From: Christensenellaceae bacterium
GTDB taxonomy: Bacteria > Bacillota > Clostridia > Christensenellales > Aristaeellaceae
Assembly (NCBI GenBank): GCA_012518615.1
Contig: JAAYRU010000018.1
Location: forward strand, 1 to 36,994
Reading direction: 5' to 3'
Length of the DNA stretch: 36,994 bases
Made by a program: the position numbers and the translations under genes
Notes under the pieces: model-generated
The model's input: only the letters and a program-made list of their open reading frames with translations
What the model was told of the DNA's origin: nothing
The model's database searches: none
Shown: positions 18,606 through 24,409 of the stretch, piece by piece
Layout of the letters: every line of letters begins with the position of its first letter
Position numbering within the stretch: the first letter of the stretch is position 1

Positions 18606-19250
18606 TTACTTCGCTTTTACTGCGTTGCGTACGGACAGCAAGCCGTTGTTAGGGCCGGGAACGCTCCCGCGCACCAGAATAAGGTTACGGTCCTCATCTA
18701 CATCGACAACTTCAAGGTTTTGAATGGTTACCCTTTTGTTACCATGCTGCCCGGGCAACGGTCTTCCCTTGTGTACTTTTGAAGGGTTCGAACCTGCGCT
18801 TAGAGCGCCTACTCCCCTGTGGTATTTAGAACCGTGAGACATAGGTCCTCTACCAAAGCCATAGCGCTGAATAACGCCTGTAAAGCCGTGACCCTTGCTA
18901 GTTCCAGTAACATCTATCCTATCGCCCTTGCTGAACTGGGAAACCGAAAGTGTCTGACCCACTTCGTATGAAGAGCTGTCCTCAAAGCGGAACTCCTTAA
19001 GATACCTTGCAGGAGCTACGCCCGCCTTTTTGAAATGACCCTGCTTGGGCTTGTTTACAATCTTCTTCGCGCGGTTTTCAGGAAGTGTTTCAAAACAGAC
19101 CTGCACGGATTCATAGCCGTCGCTTTCTATTGTTTTCTTCTGAACGACAGTGCACGGACCCGCCTGTATTACTGTAACGGGCGCTAGTGTACCGTCTTCT
19201 AGGAATACCTGGGTCATGCCCAGTTTCTTTCCTAAAATTGCTTTCTTCAT
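18606..19250 (-). CDS. rplC: 50S ribosomal protein L3
   Basis: 214 residues from the ATG at 19248-19250, with AGGAGG 6 nt upstream; the frame stays open into rpsJ but that extension is not part of L3. MKKAILGKKLGMTQVFLEDG, SKGHGFTGVIQRYGFGRGPM and GSNPSKVHKGRPLPGQHGN are diagnostic. L3 reaches the peptidyl-transferase centre. Confidence 0.98.
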   Translation of the reverse strand: MKKAILGKKLGMTQVFLEDGTLAPVTVIQAGPCTVVQKKTIESDGYESVQVCFETLPENRAKKIVNKPKQGHFKKAGVAPARYLKEFRFEDSSSYEVGQTLSVSQFSKGDRIDVTGTSKGHGFTGVIQRYGFGRGPMSHGSKYHRGVGALSAGSNPSKVHKGRPLPGQHGNKRVTIQNLEVVDVDEDRNLILVRGSVPGPNNGLLSVRNAVKAK

Positions 19251-19263
19251 GATATCCTCCTGA

Positions 19264-19572
19264 CTAGAGCTTGATTTCGATTTCGACGCCTGCTGGAAGG
19301 TCAAGCTTCATGAGGGCATCGGTGGTTTTTGCATTAGGGTTGTGCACGTCTATAAGGCGTTTGTGGGTTCTTCTTTCAAACTGCTCACGGCTATCCTTAT
19401 ACTTGTGCGGCGCACGCAAAATGGTGATAATCTCTTTTTGCGTGGGCAGTGGTATAGGGCCTGAAACCCTTGCGCCTGTGCGCTTTGCCGTTTCGACAAT
19501 GCGCTCGGCGGAATTGTCTATAAGGTCATGCTCATAGGCTTTTAGTTTAATGCGGATTTTCTGTGCGGCCAT
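19264..19572 (-). CDS. rpsJ: 30S ribosomal protein S10
   Basis: 102 residues. [40 protein letters not shown] and [20 protein letters not shown] identify S10, which also serves as NusE in antitermination. First gene of the supercluster; AAGGAGG lies 7 nt before the ATG, at the end of a structured leader. Confidence 0.98.
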   Translation of the reverse strand: MAAQKIRIKLKAYEHDLIDNSAERIVETAKRTGARVSGPIPLPTQKEIITILRAPHKYKDSREQFERRTHKRLIDVHNPNAKTTDALMKLDLPAGVEIEIKL

Positions 19573-19714
19573 GGTATTCCTCCTTGAATTTCGTACTCCT
19601 AGCAGCCTCTGCGGACTGCTTTTGCTGAGCCCGTCGCCTGATTTACAGGCTGGTCGGCGATAATTACCCGTCCAGGCCGGGGCGGCAACCTATCGCGTCT
19701 ACCCAAAAAGACAG
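19573..19714 (-). ncRNA. Structured 5' leader of the S10 operon (candidate ribosomal-protein leader)
   Basis: About 140 nt from the predicted transcription start to the rpsJ ATG. The leader is far richer in GC than the promoter upstream. Hairpins visible in the minus-strand RNA are GCCUG-UAAAU-CAGGC (19650-19636), within a larger GCC/GGC-closed domain, and GCAGUC-CGCAGA-GGCUGC (19619-19602), about 20 nt before the ribosome-binding site. No T-run follows, so control of translation or of a distant pause is more likely than simple termination. Autoregulation by an operon protein is inferred from other organisms. Confidence 0.6.
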
Positions 19715-19721
19715 CTTGCAT

Positions 19722-19750
19722 ATTGTACATTAATTACACAATAAATGCAA
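19722..19750 (-). promoter_or_regulatory. Main promoter of the S10-spc-alpha operon
   Basis: Minus-strand -35 TTGCAT (19745-19750) and -10 TACAAT (19722-19727) with exactly 17 bp between. An A-run (AAAAAAGG) just upstream resembles a UP element, fitting a strong growth-dependent promoter. The next about 330 bp to the tRNA hold only a possible small ORF and the tRNA promoter. Confidence 0.85.
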
Positions 19751-19881
19751 GCCTTTTTTGCACTTTTCTTTCTCCTATATTGTAACCTCGCCCCTTAAAA
19801 CCCTTATATATCCCCAAAAACCGCTAACTAAAACTCGCTCACCCTGCACACCCTTTCGGGGGTTTCAAGGAGGTGGTTTTG

Positions 19882-20007
19882 ATGTGTTCTAGTAATTCTT
19901 TCACTTATTATACGCTATTTTCGCTCTGCCGCTTTTTGTGTGTCATTTATAATGCAATAAGGAAAAATCAATATTTAACTATACACCTCCAGTTAATATA
20001 CGATTAA
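19882..20007 (+). CDS. Possible 41-residue small protein with strong ribosome-binding site
   Basis: The ATG at 19882 has AAGGAGGTGG, with AGGAGG ending 8 nt upstream, a near-perfect Shine-Dalgarno in otherwise AT-rich spacer. The peptide begins MCSSNSFTYYTLFSLCRFLC and ends HLQLIYD; the first part is hydrophobic with three cysteines. No family is recognised and no convincing promoter lies upstream on this strand. It may be a chance ORF. Confidence 0.3.
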   Translation: MCSSNSFTYYTLFSLCRFLCVIYNAIRKNQYLTIHLQLIYD

Positions 20008-20071
20008 TTATAAAAGCTATTCTATCCTCTATTAATGAAGCAAAACTCAAACAAAGCAACATAGCGCCATC

Positions 20072-20100
20072 TTGACGATAAATATTAATTATTGTAATAT
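20072..20100 (+). promoter_or_regulatory. Promoter of tRNA-Ser
   Basis: -35 TTGACG (20072-20077) and -10 TAATAT (20095-20100) with a 17-bp spacer; the mature tRNA begins 11 nt after the -10 box. Confidence 0.8.
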
Positions 20101-20110
20101 ACCGTGGCAC

Positions 20111-20199
20111 GGAGAGGTATCGAAGTGGTCATAACGGGGCTGACTCGAAATCAGTTTGCGCGCAAGCGCACGAGGGTTCGAATCCCTCCCTCTCCGCCA
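20111..20199 (+). tRNA. tRNA-Ser(CGA)
   Basis: 89 nt including an encoded CCA. The acceptor stem GGAGAGG/CCTCTCC pairs fully with G as discriminator. The anticodon arm is GCTGA-CTCGAAA-TCAGT with anticodon CGA at 20146-20148, reading UCG. The long variable arm TGCGC-GCAA-GCGCA is typical of serine tRNAs, and the T arm is GAGGG-TTCGAAT-CCCTC. Its 3' end is duplicated at 20319-20340. Confidence 0.97.
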
Positions 20200-20234
20200 A
20201 TGCAAGGCCACCCGCAAGGGTGGTTTTGTATTGG
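20197..20234 (+). terminator. Long hairpin overlapping the tRNA CCA end
   Basis: A 38-nt stem-loop begins with the CCA of the tRNA: CCAAUGCAAGG pairs with UUUUGUAUUGG, and the apical CCACCC/GGGUGG is closed by a GCAA tetraloop. All 17 positions pair if G-U is allowed. There is no T-run after it, so it could be a terminator of unusual form, a processing signal, or part of the repeat element downstream. Confidence 0.55.
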
Positions 20235-20249
20235 CAGAAATGTGAAAAA

Positions 20250-20340
20250 GGATTCGAACAGAGCGTAGCGAAAGTGTTCAGTGAACAGTTTCGCAGCGAT
20301 AGGACCTGCGCAAGCAGGCGAATCCCTCCCTCTCCGCCAA
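20250..20340 (+). repeat. Structured element ending in a copy of the tRNA-Ser 3' end
   Basis: Bases 20319-20340 repeat 20179-20200 exactly (22 bp, starting CGAATCCCTCC and ending CCGCCAA). The element folds as a three-way junction: GGATTCG/CGAATCC (20250-20256 with 20319-20325), a 12-bp arm GCGAAAGTGTTC with GAACAGTTTCGC (one mismatch), and CCTGC-GCAA-GCAGG. It may be an attachment-site remnant or a repeat analogous to rtT of E. coli, which also carries the tRNA 3' end. Confidence 0.75.
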
Positions 20341-20469
20341 ATAAGCACTACAATTTGAATATAATTATGGTTCTTTTTTCCCTTGAAGTATAAGGATTTC
20401 TAGCGTTTCCGTCAATAAACGTAAATTGCAATCGGTGGTATTCATAGGGTGTTCATTTTCCTAAGTGTG

Positions 20470-20478
20470 TGGTATACT
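20470..20478 (+). promoter_or_regulatory. Possible extended -10 promoter for the HEPN-like gene
   Basis: TGGTATACT fits the extended -10 form TGnTATAAT with one mismatch; no good -35 is present. It lies 79 nt before the chosen TTG start. The rest of 20341-20541 is AT-rich with no other recognised feature. Confidence 0.35.
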
Positions 20479-20556
20479 TCTTAAGAGGGTAATGCTCAAT
20501 AATTCATTAAAAACCAACAAGACAAAACACTTTATATTTATATGGAGGAGATACTT

Positions 20557-21174
20557 TTGACACAGAAATTGTTTTCGAATAATCCTGATATTCAAAAAAA
20601 TGCATATTTAAATTGGCGAACATGTAAAAGGGCGCCAGCTCATAACTTGTTTGTTTTGGCTTCTAATTATGCTGATGGTGCGTTCATAATGATTGATGCT
20701 ATAATAACAGACAATAAGGATAAAAAGGCTGATGGTCTAATAATGCCTATACTATATTCAATAGACCAATCAATTGAATTATTTATAAAAGCTATTATTC
20801 GCCTATTGGAAGAACAACACGGTGGAACAGTTTCTAATTATGCCCACCATAATATTGAAGAATTAAAGAACCAAATGGTTGCTAAAATAAGAAAAATAGC
20901 ATCAAAAACTGTAGGTCTTGAAAAACATTTAAAGCCAGTAACAGACTTTATTAATGAACTTTATACGAAAATCAAAGTCAAGAACAGTAAAGGGCAAGAT
21001 GTGGTTAACATTGATTTTGCCCGATATCCATTTGATAACGATGGTAATCCTCATTTTTATGTAGATGCCCCTAATAATGTTGTTATTGATGTTGAAAATT
21101 TGCGAAAAATATTCACTGATATCCGTGTTTCATTGGAATCACTCTACTTCATGTATGAATCAATAAATCCGTAA
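20557..21174 (+). CDS. HEPN-like domain protein, function unknown
   Basis: 205 residues from TTG at 20557, preceded at 6 nt by GGAGGAG; the in-frame ATG at 20542 lies upstream of that site and is unlikely. Helical throughout. The stretch ILYSIDQSIELFIKAIIRLL, followed by YAHHNIEELKNQM, resembles the sequence pattern of HEPN proteins (a helix with S-E-x-x-x-K-A, then H-x-I-x-x-L). RLLEEQH fits the loose R-x(4-6)-H form, but not in the usual place, so nuclease activity is uncertain. It is alone, AT-rich compared with its neighbours, and next to a tRNA with a duplicated 3' end, which suggests horizontal acquisition. It could be a defence or toxin-type protein, but no partner gene is visible. Confidence 0.6.
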   Translation: MTQKLFSNNPDIQKNAYLNWRTCKRAPAHNLFVLASNYADGAFIMIDAIITDNKDKKADGLIMPILYSIDQSIELFIKAIIRLLEEQHGGTVSNYAHHNIEELKNQMVAKIRKIASKTVGLEKHLKPVTDFINELYTKIKVKNSKGQDVVNIDFARYPFDNDGNPHFYVDAPNNVVIDVENLRKIFTDIRVSLESLYFMYESINP

Positions 21175-21325
21175 CGCAAATAGATTTAAGTAAACATTAA
21201 AGTCGTTACTTACATAGGTGGCGCTTTTATCTTGCCAAAGGCTTGTTTTACGAAATTTCATGCAAATCTCATATACTTACGGTATTATTATAACCACAAG
21301 GAACGACATTAAAACAAAGTGTTAC

Positions 21326-21472
21326 TTAATGCTTGCTCTTCAAATTCTTCGCGCCCTGCTTAATACTTTCTACTCGCTTCCGGAAAAACCAATTTAGTTT
21401 CTCACTTTTATTAATTGTTGTCAACAAAACGAATTGACGAGTTGTAGGCAAGTTTTTTATAAAATGCAACAC
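21326..21472 (-). CDS. Possible 48-residue basic protein or gene remnant
   Basis: From GTG at 21470-21472 the frame reads LHFIKNLPTTRQF... and ends KRVESIKQGAKNLKSKH. The tail is lysine-rich and helical, and looks protein-like rather than random. A GAGGTG lies about 9 nt upstream of the GTG. No family is recognised; it may be the C-terminal relic of a larger gene in this AT-rich island. The remaining gap 21175-21602 contains otherwise only the promoter below. Confidence 0.3.
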   Translation of the reverse strand: MLHFIKNLPTTRQFVLLTTINKSEKLNWFFRKRVESIKQGAKNLKSKH

Positions 21473-21528
21473 AACTTTCTACACCTCAACGTTTCCAAAA
21501 ATGATAGCTTTTTCATATAAATATTGCA

Positions 21529-21557
21529 TTGACAATTTTATTGGTGGTAAGTATACT
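21529..21557 (+). promoter_or_regulatory. Near-consensus promoter of the secreted protein gene
   Basis: Perfect -35 TTGACA (21529-21534), 17-bp spacer and -10 TATACT (21552-21557). The start codon follows 45 nt later with AAAGGAGAT as ribosome-binding site. Confidence 0.88.
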
Positions 21558-21602
21558 TCTTATGATTTAAAAAATTTTAAGTAATGTAAAGGAGATACCC
21601 TT

Positions 21603-22286
21603 ATGAAACGAATACTTATTGTTGTTCTGGTATGTACACTGCTGTTTTCCCTAGCAACTTCCGCAATTGCTGAAGCAAAAATGACCGTTACAAAGAAAAA
21701 CCTCATCGCCATTGAAGGTGAGAATACAGCTTATTTCTATGCAAAAGTAGAGAACACCGGAGATTCCGCAGGTTATATAGAATATGGCGGAAAACTGGTC
21801 GGCTTTAACGCCAGTGATGAAATTATTCTGCAAGAAGATTATGTTGGCTCTTCCCCATCCAATATCAAATTAGCACCTGGCGAATATGCCTATGTAAGTG
21901 AATACATCATAGAAGATGTACTAAGAACTGATACTGTTACGGATTGCAAGTTCTCAATAAAAACCGAAGAATATGGATCTGATTATTCAAAAATTCCATG
22001 TGAAGCAAAATTAGAACTTTCAGAAGACGAATATGAGAATTATGTCTATGTAACATTCACTAATGATACCGATTCCATTCTTTATAATTTCGCCATTACA
22101 GTTGTGGTTTATGACCAAAATGGAGAATTGGTATTCGTTGACGGTGATTACACCTCCTCTATCGGTATTCACCCTGGCAGCACTATTACAATTAAAGCAG
22201 GTATAGATTCCGACCTTGTTAGACATTATACTAAAAATGAAATAACCCCTACAACGGTTGAAGCATTAGTATATATTGAAGACTAA
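21603..22286 (+). CDS. Secreted beta-rich protein (FxLYD-like), function unknown
   Basis: 227 residues. A signal peptide is clear: MKRILIVVLVCTLLFSLATS, with AIAEA as likely cleavage site near residue 23-25. The remainder is beta-rich and looks like two related modules, one starting near VTKKNLIAIEGENTAYFYAK (containing V-E-N-T-G) and one near KLELSEDEYENYVYVTFTND (containing F-T-N-D-T-D). The second has FAITVVVYDQNGELVFVDG, similar to the FxLYD pattern of extracellular domains. It is transcribed alone from a strong promoter and closed by a terminator. Ligand unknown. Confidence 0.75.
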   Translation: MKRILIVVLVCTLLFSLATSAIAEAKMTVTKKNLIAIEGENTAYFYAKVENTGDSAGYIEYGGKLVGFNASDEIILQEDYVGSSPSNIKLAPGEYAYVSEYIIEDVLRTDTVTDCKFSIKTEEYGSDYSKIPCEAKLELSEDEYENYVYVTFTNDTDSILYNFAITVVVYDQNGELVFVDGDYTSSIGIHPGSTITIKAGIDSDLVRHYTKNEITPTTVEALVYIED

Positions 22287-22344
22287 TTTGAAACCAGTTC
22301 GACACCACCCTCTTTGACAATAAGTTCCTACTAAAACCAATGAT

Positions 22345-22385
22345 AAAAGAACCTCGTTTATAGTAAATTGAGGTTCTTTTATTAT
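22345..22385 (+). terminator. Bidirectional Rho-independent terminator
   Basis: AAAAGAACCTC (22345-22355) and GAGGTTCTTTT (22370-22380) form a perfect 11-bp stem with T-rich sequence on both strands. It serves the secreted protein gene on the plus strand and the transporter on the minus strand. Confidence 0.92.
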
Positions 22386-22411
22386 TGTGCTTTTTTATTT
22401 GTACCCAAAAA

Positions 22412-23704
22412 TTACATTATAAGCGTTAATACCAAACTCCCCACAAGCGCAAACGCAAGGCACATGGGTACGGCGCGGAACATTAGCTTGGGGAAAAGCT
22501 CCGCCCTTTCTTCTTCGCTTTCGCAGGAGCCTAGTATAAGGCTGCCGCCTGATGAAAAAGGAGATATTACAGCGGCTTGTGAACCTACAACTATAGCAGA
22601 AAATAGCAGCGCAGGATTAAGCCCTGTTGCCGCTGCAATAGGCGCAACGGTAGGGAATAATGCAGGCGTTACAACAGCAAGCGTGCTGCTGAAAAACGCC
22701 ATAAAACCCGCTATAAGCGTAAGCATTACGGGCACTATTTCTTTAGGTACATTGCCGCCTACCCAGCCAGCGAGCATATCTATAGTACCCGCCTCAATAG
22801 CCACTTGTATAAGCATACCAACACCGCATATCATAATAATAGTGTTCCAAGACACCCTTGCTATTACCTCTTTCTGCTCTCCAAGTTTCATAAACATTGC
22901 AATTACAGAAAAAATTATAGCCAAAAGACCTATATCCATTTTACCGCTAAGGTATTTTATGGTTTCACTACCCGGGAATATCATAGAAAGTATAGGTAAT
23001 ATAAGCACTGAAAACACAAGTGCAAATATTAAACCAAGCGTACGCTTTTGTTTATCGTTAAACTCCTCAGGCTTATCTATATCGTATGTTTTAACCGCCT
23101 TGCCGCTCTTTAATGAAATAAATATCCATATGCACATAACAGCAGTTGGTATTAAAAATGTGGCTATGAATATTGTAGTAGTATATTCTAAAGCCTGAGG
23201 CGCGTATGGAGTGCGTTCTATAAGCTCTCTAAATACTACACCGCTAGCGCTTGTCATAAAATGTGAACCCGCAGAAGCGCCATATGTTACAGCGATTGAG
23301 CCGAGTATCTTATTCATACCTGTTTTGCGGCATATAAGCAGCGTTATAGGCGCAAATATCGCAAGCACTGTAAAGAAGTCCGCACCAAGCGCTGCAATAG
23401 TAGCTGCGGTAAAATATATAAACAGCGGCAATAAGCTTGGAAACTTGCGGCATGTATAAAGCAGACGCATAGCAAGCTTTTCAAGCGTGCCATTTAGTAT
23501 CGCGAAGTTATAAAACAGCGATATGGACATTATTACAAAGAATATCCTTACCGGCCACATTGAAATAAGCGCAGACGGTTTTATACCCATAAAGAAAGAG
23601 CCTATTATATAAGCGAATATTATACCGAATAGACCCGTATTTATCTTTGTTTTATAGCCAAGTATTATAGCTAGTGCAATAGCAATTAAAATAGCGACTG
23701 TCAT
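22412..23704 (-). CDS. Dicarboxylate/SLC13-type permease (MatC/CitMHS superfamily)
   Basis: 430 residues with about 11-12 membrane segments. The N-terminal block ILGYKTKINTGLFGIIFAYI and GADFFTVLAIFAPITLLICR, and the C-terminal FSSTLAVVTPALFPTVAPIA with GSQAAVISPFSSGGSLILGS, fit the ion transporter superfamily proteins annotated as SLC13 family permease or MatC N-terminal. The serine/glycine-rich SPFSSGG resembles the substrate-binding hairpin of that group. Substrate is probably a di- or tricarboxylate (inference). A short AAGGGGA site precedes the ATG. It is downstream of the DtxR gene in the same direction, with 163 bp between them. Confidence 0.8.
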   Translation of the reverse strand: MTVAILIAIALAIILGYKTKINTGLFGIIFAYIIGSFFMGIKPSALISMWPVRIFFVIMSISLFYNFAILNGTLEKLAMRLLYTCRKFPSLLPLFIYFTAATIAALGADFFTVLAIFAPITLLICRKTGMNKILGSIAVTYGASAGSHFMTSASGVVFRELIERTPYAPQALEYTTTIFIATFLIPTAVMCIWIFISLKSGKAVKTYDIDKPEEFNDKQKRTLGLIFALVFSVLILPILSMIFPGSETIKYLSGKMDIGLLAIIFSVIAMFMKLGEQKEVIARVSWNTIIMICGVGMLIQVAIEAGTIDMLAGWVGGNVPKEIVPVMLTLIAGFMAFFSSTLAVVTPALFPTVAPIAAATGLNPALLFSAIVVGSQAAVISPFSSGGSLILGSCESEEERAELFPKLMFRAVPMCLAFALVGSLVLTLIM

Positions 23705-23764
23705 ATGAGAGTTCCCCTTAATAAAATTTCAAGCTAAAAGGCTTATATGCAAGCCTTCGCCTGG

Positions 23765-23793
23765 AATAAAATTTCGCCTGCCAAAAGCGAAAT
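23765..23793 (-). terminator. Possible weak terminator after the DtxR gene
   Basis: On the minus strand ATTTCGC and GCGAAAT form a 7-bp stem with a 9-nt loop, followed by TTTATT. A competing longer-range pairing GCCTGC/GCAGGC overlaps it. It may separate the regulator from the permease. Confidence 0.4.
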
Positions 23794-23836
23794 ACAGAAA
23801 GCATTATCGCAGTTCAGCAGGCTTTTTTCAACTGTT

Positions 23837-23882
23837 TTTTAGAACTAACTATGTTTTTCTTTTAGAACTAACTGTGTTTTTC
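23837..23882. repeat. Two 23-bp tandem copies across the DtxR stop codon
   Basis: Bases 23837-23859 and 23860-23882 are identical except for one transition (ACTATG/ACTGTG). The second copy contains the last codons and stop of the regulator, so the stop is duplicated in the 3' untranslated part. Confidence 0.9.
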
Positions 23883-24236
23883 CTGATAGTGTGCCTTGAG
23901 TTTATCGAAGGTTTCTTTGCTTATGTAGTGCTCAACACGACAGGCATCTTCCGTTGCGGTTTCTTCATCTACGCCCACGCTCATAAACAGTTTTGTAAGC
24001 AACTTATGCCTTTCGTACACCCTTTCGGCAACCTTCTTACCCTTTTCAGTTAGGTGTACATGGTTATTATCGTCAAATATAACTAAGTCTTGCGCGCGCA
24101 GGCGTTTCATCTGCTCGCTAATTGTAGGCTTTGAAAAACCCATATGCCTGGCAATGTCAACTGAGCGCACATTGCCATTCTTGCTAAGTATCAGTATTGT
24201 TTCCAGATACATCTCAACCGATTCTGTATAGTTCAA
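23868..24236 (-). CDS. DtxR-family metalloregulator with an iron-type primary site
   Basis: 122 residues: winged helix (about 1-62, SVDIARHMGFSKPTISEQMK) plus dimerisation domain; the C-terminal SH3-like/FeoA domain is missing. By alignment from memory, Met9, Cys99, Glu102 and His103 (in ESVEMY and ACRVEH) correspond to Met10, Cys102, Glu105 and His106 of C. diphtheriae DtxR, whereas Mn-specific MntR has Asp in place of Met. His77 of the ancillary site is kept, but the Glu83 and His98 positions are replaced. This favours Fe(II) over Mn(II) sensing (inference). Start is TTG at 24234-24236, after GGGGGG. A 20-bp palindrome lies 35 bp upstream. Confidence 0.85.
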   Translation of the reverse strand: MNYTESVEMYLETILILSKNGNVRSVDIARHMGFSKPTISEQMKRLRAQDLVIFDDNNHVHLTEKGKKVAERVYERHKLLTKLFMSVGVDEETATEDACRVEHYISKETFDKLKAHYQEKHS

Positions 24237-24270
24237 ACTTATCCCCCCTTATTAATTATAAAGCCATATA

Positions 24271-24290
24271 ATAAGTATCTACTAACTTAT
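24271..24290. promoter_or_regulatory. Candidate DtxR-type operator
   Basis: Palindrome ATAAGT-N8-ACTTAT between the DtxR start and the rimO promoter. The size (20 bp) and two-fold symmetry fit DtxR-family boxes, and it overlaps AT-rich sequence that would hold the promoter of the regulator, so autoregulation is plausible. Confidence 0.45.
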
Positions 24291-24348
24291 ATTACAACAA
24301 AACAAGCAAAGTTTCAACAAAATACTATGAATGCCCCAATATAATGCC

Positions 24349-24377
24349 TTGTGAGAGGGTATAATATTTGTTATAAT
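24349..24377 (+). promoter_or_regulatory. Promoter of the rimO operon
   Basis: -35 TTGTGA (24349-24354) and perfect -10 TATAAT (24372-24377), 17-bp spacer; rimO starts 33 nt downstream. Confidence 0.8.
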
Positions 24378-24409
24378 CTATTATACTCATTATATAGAGA
24401 GGATGGATT

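Noticed and set aside
20151-20348. Minus-strand ORF of 65 codons containing RRGRDSPACAG and GGEGGIRTL
   Set aside because: It is the reverse translation of the tRNA-Ser 3' end and its duplicated copy; this peptide pattern is a well-known annotation artefact.
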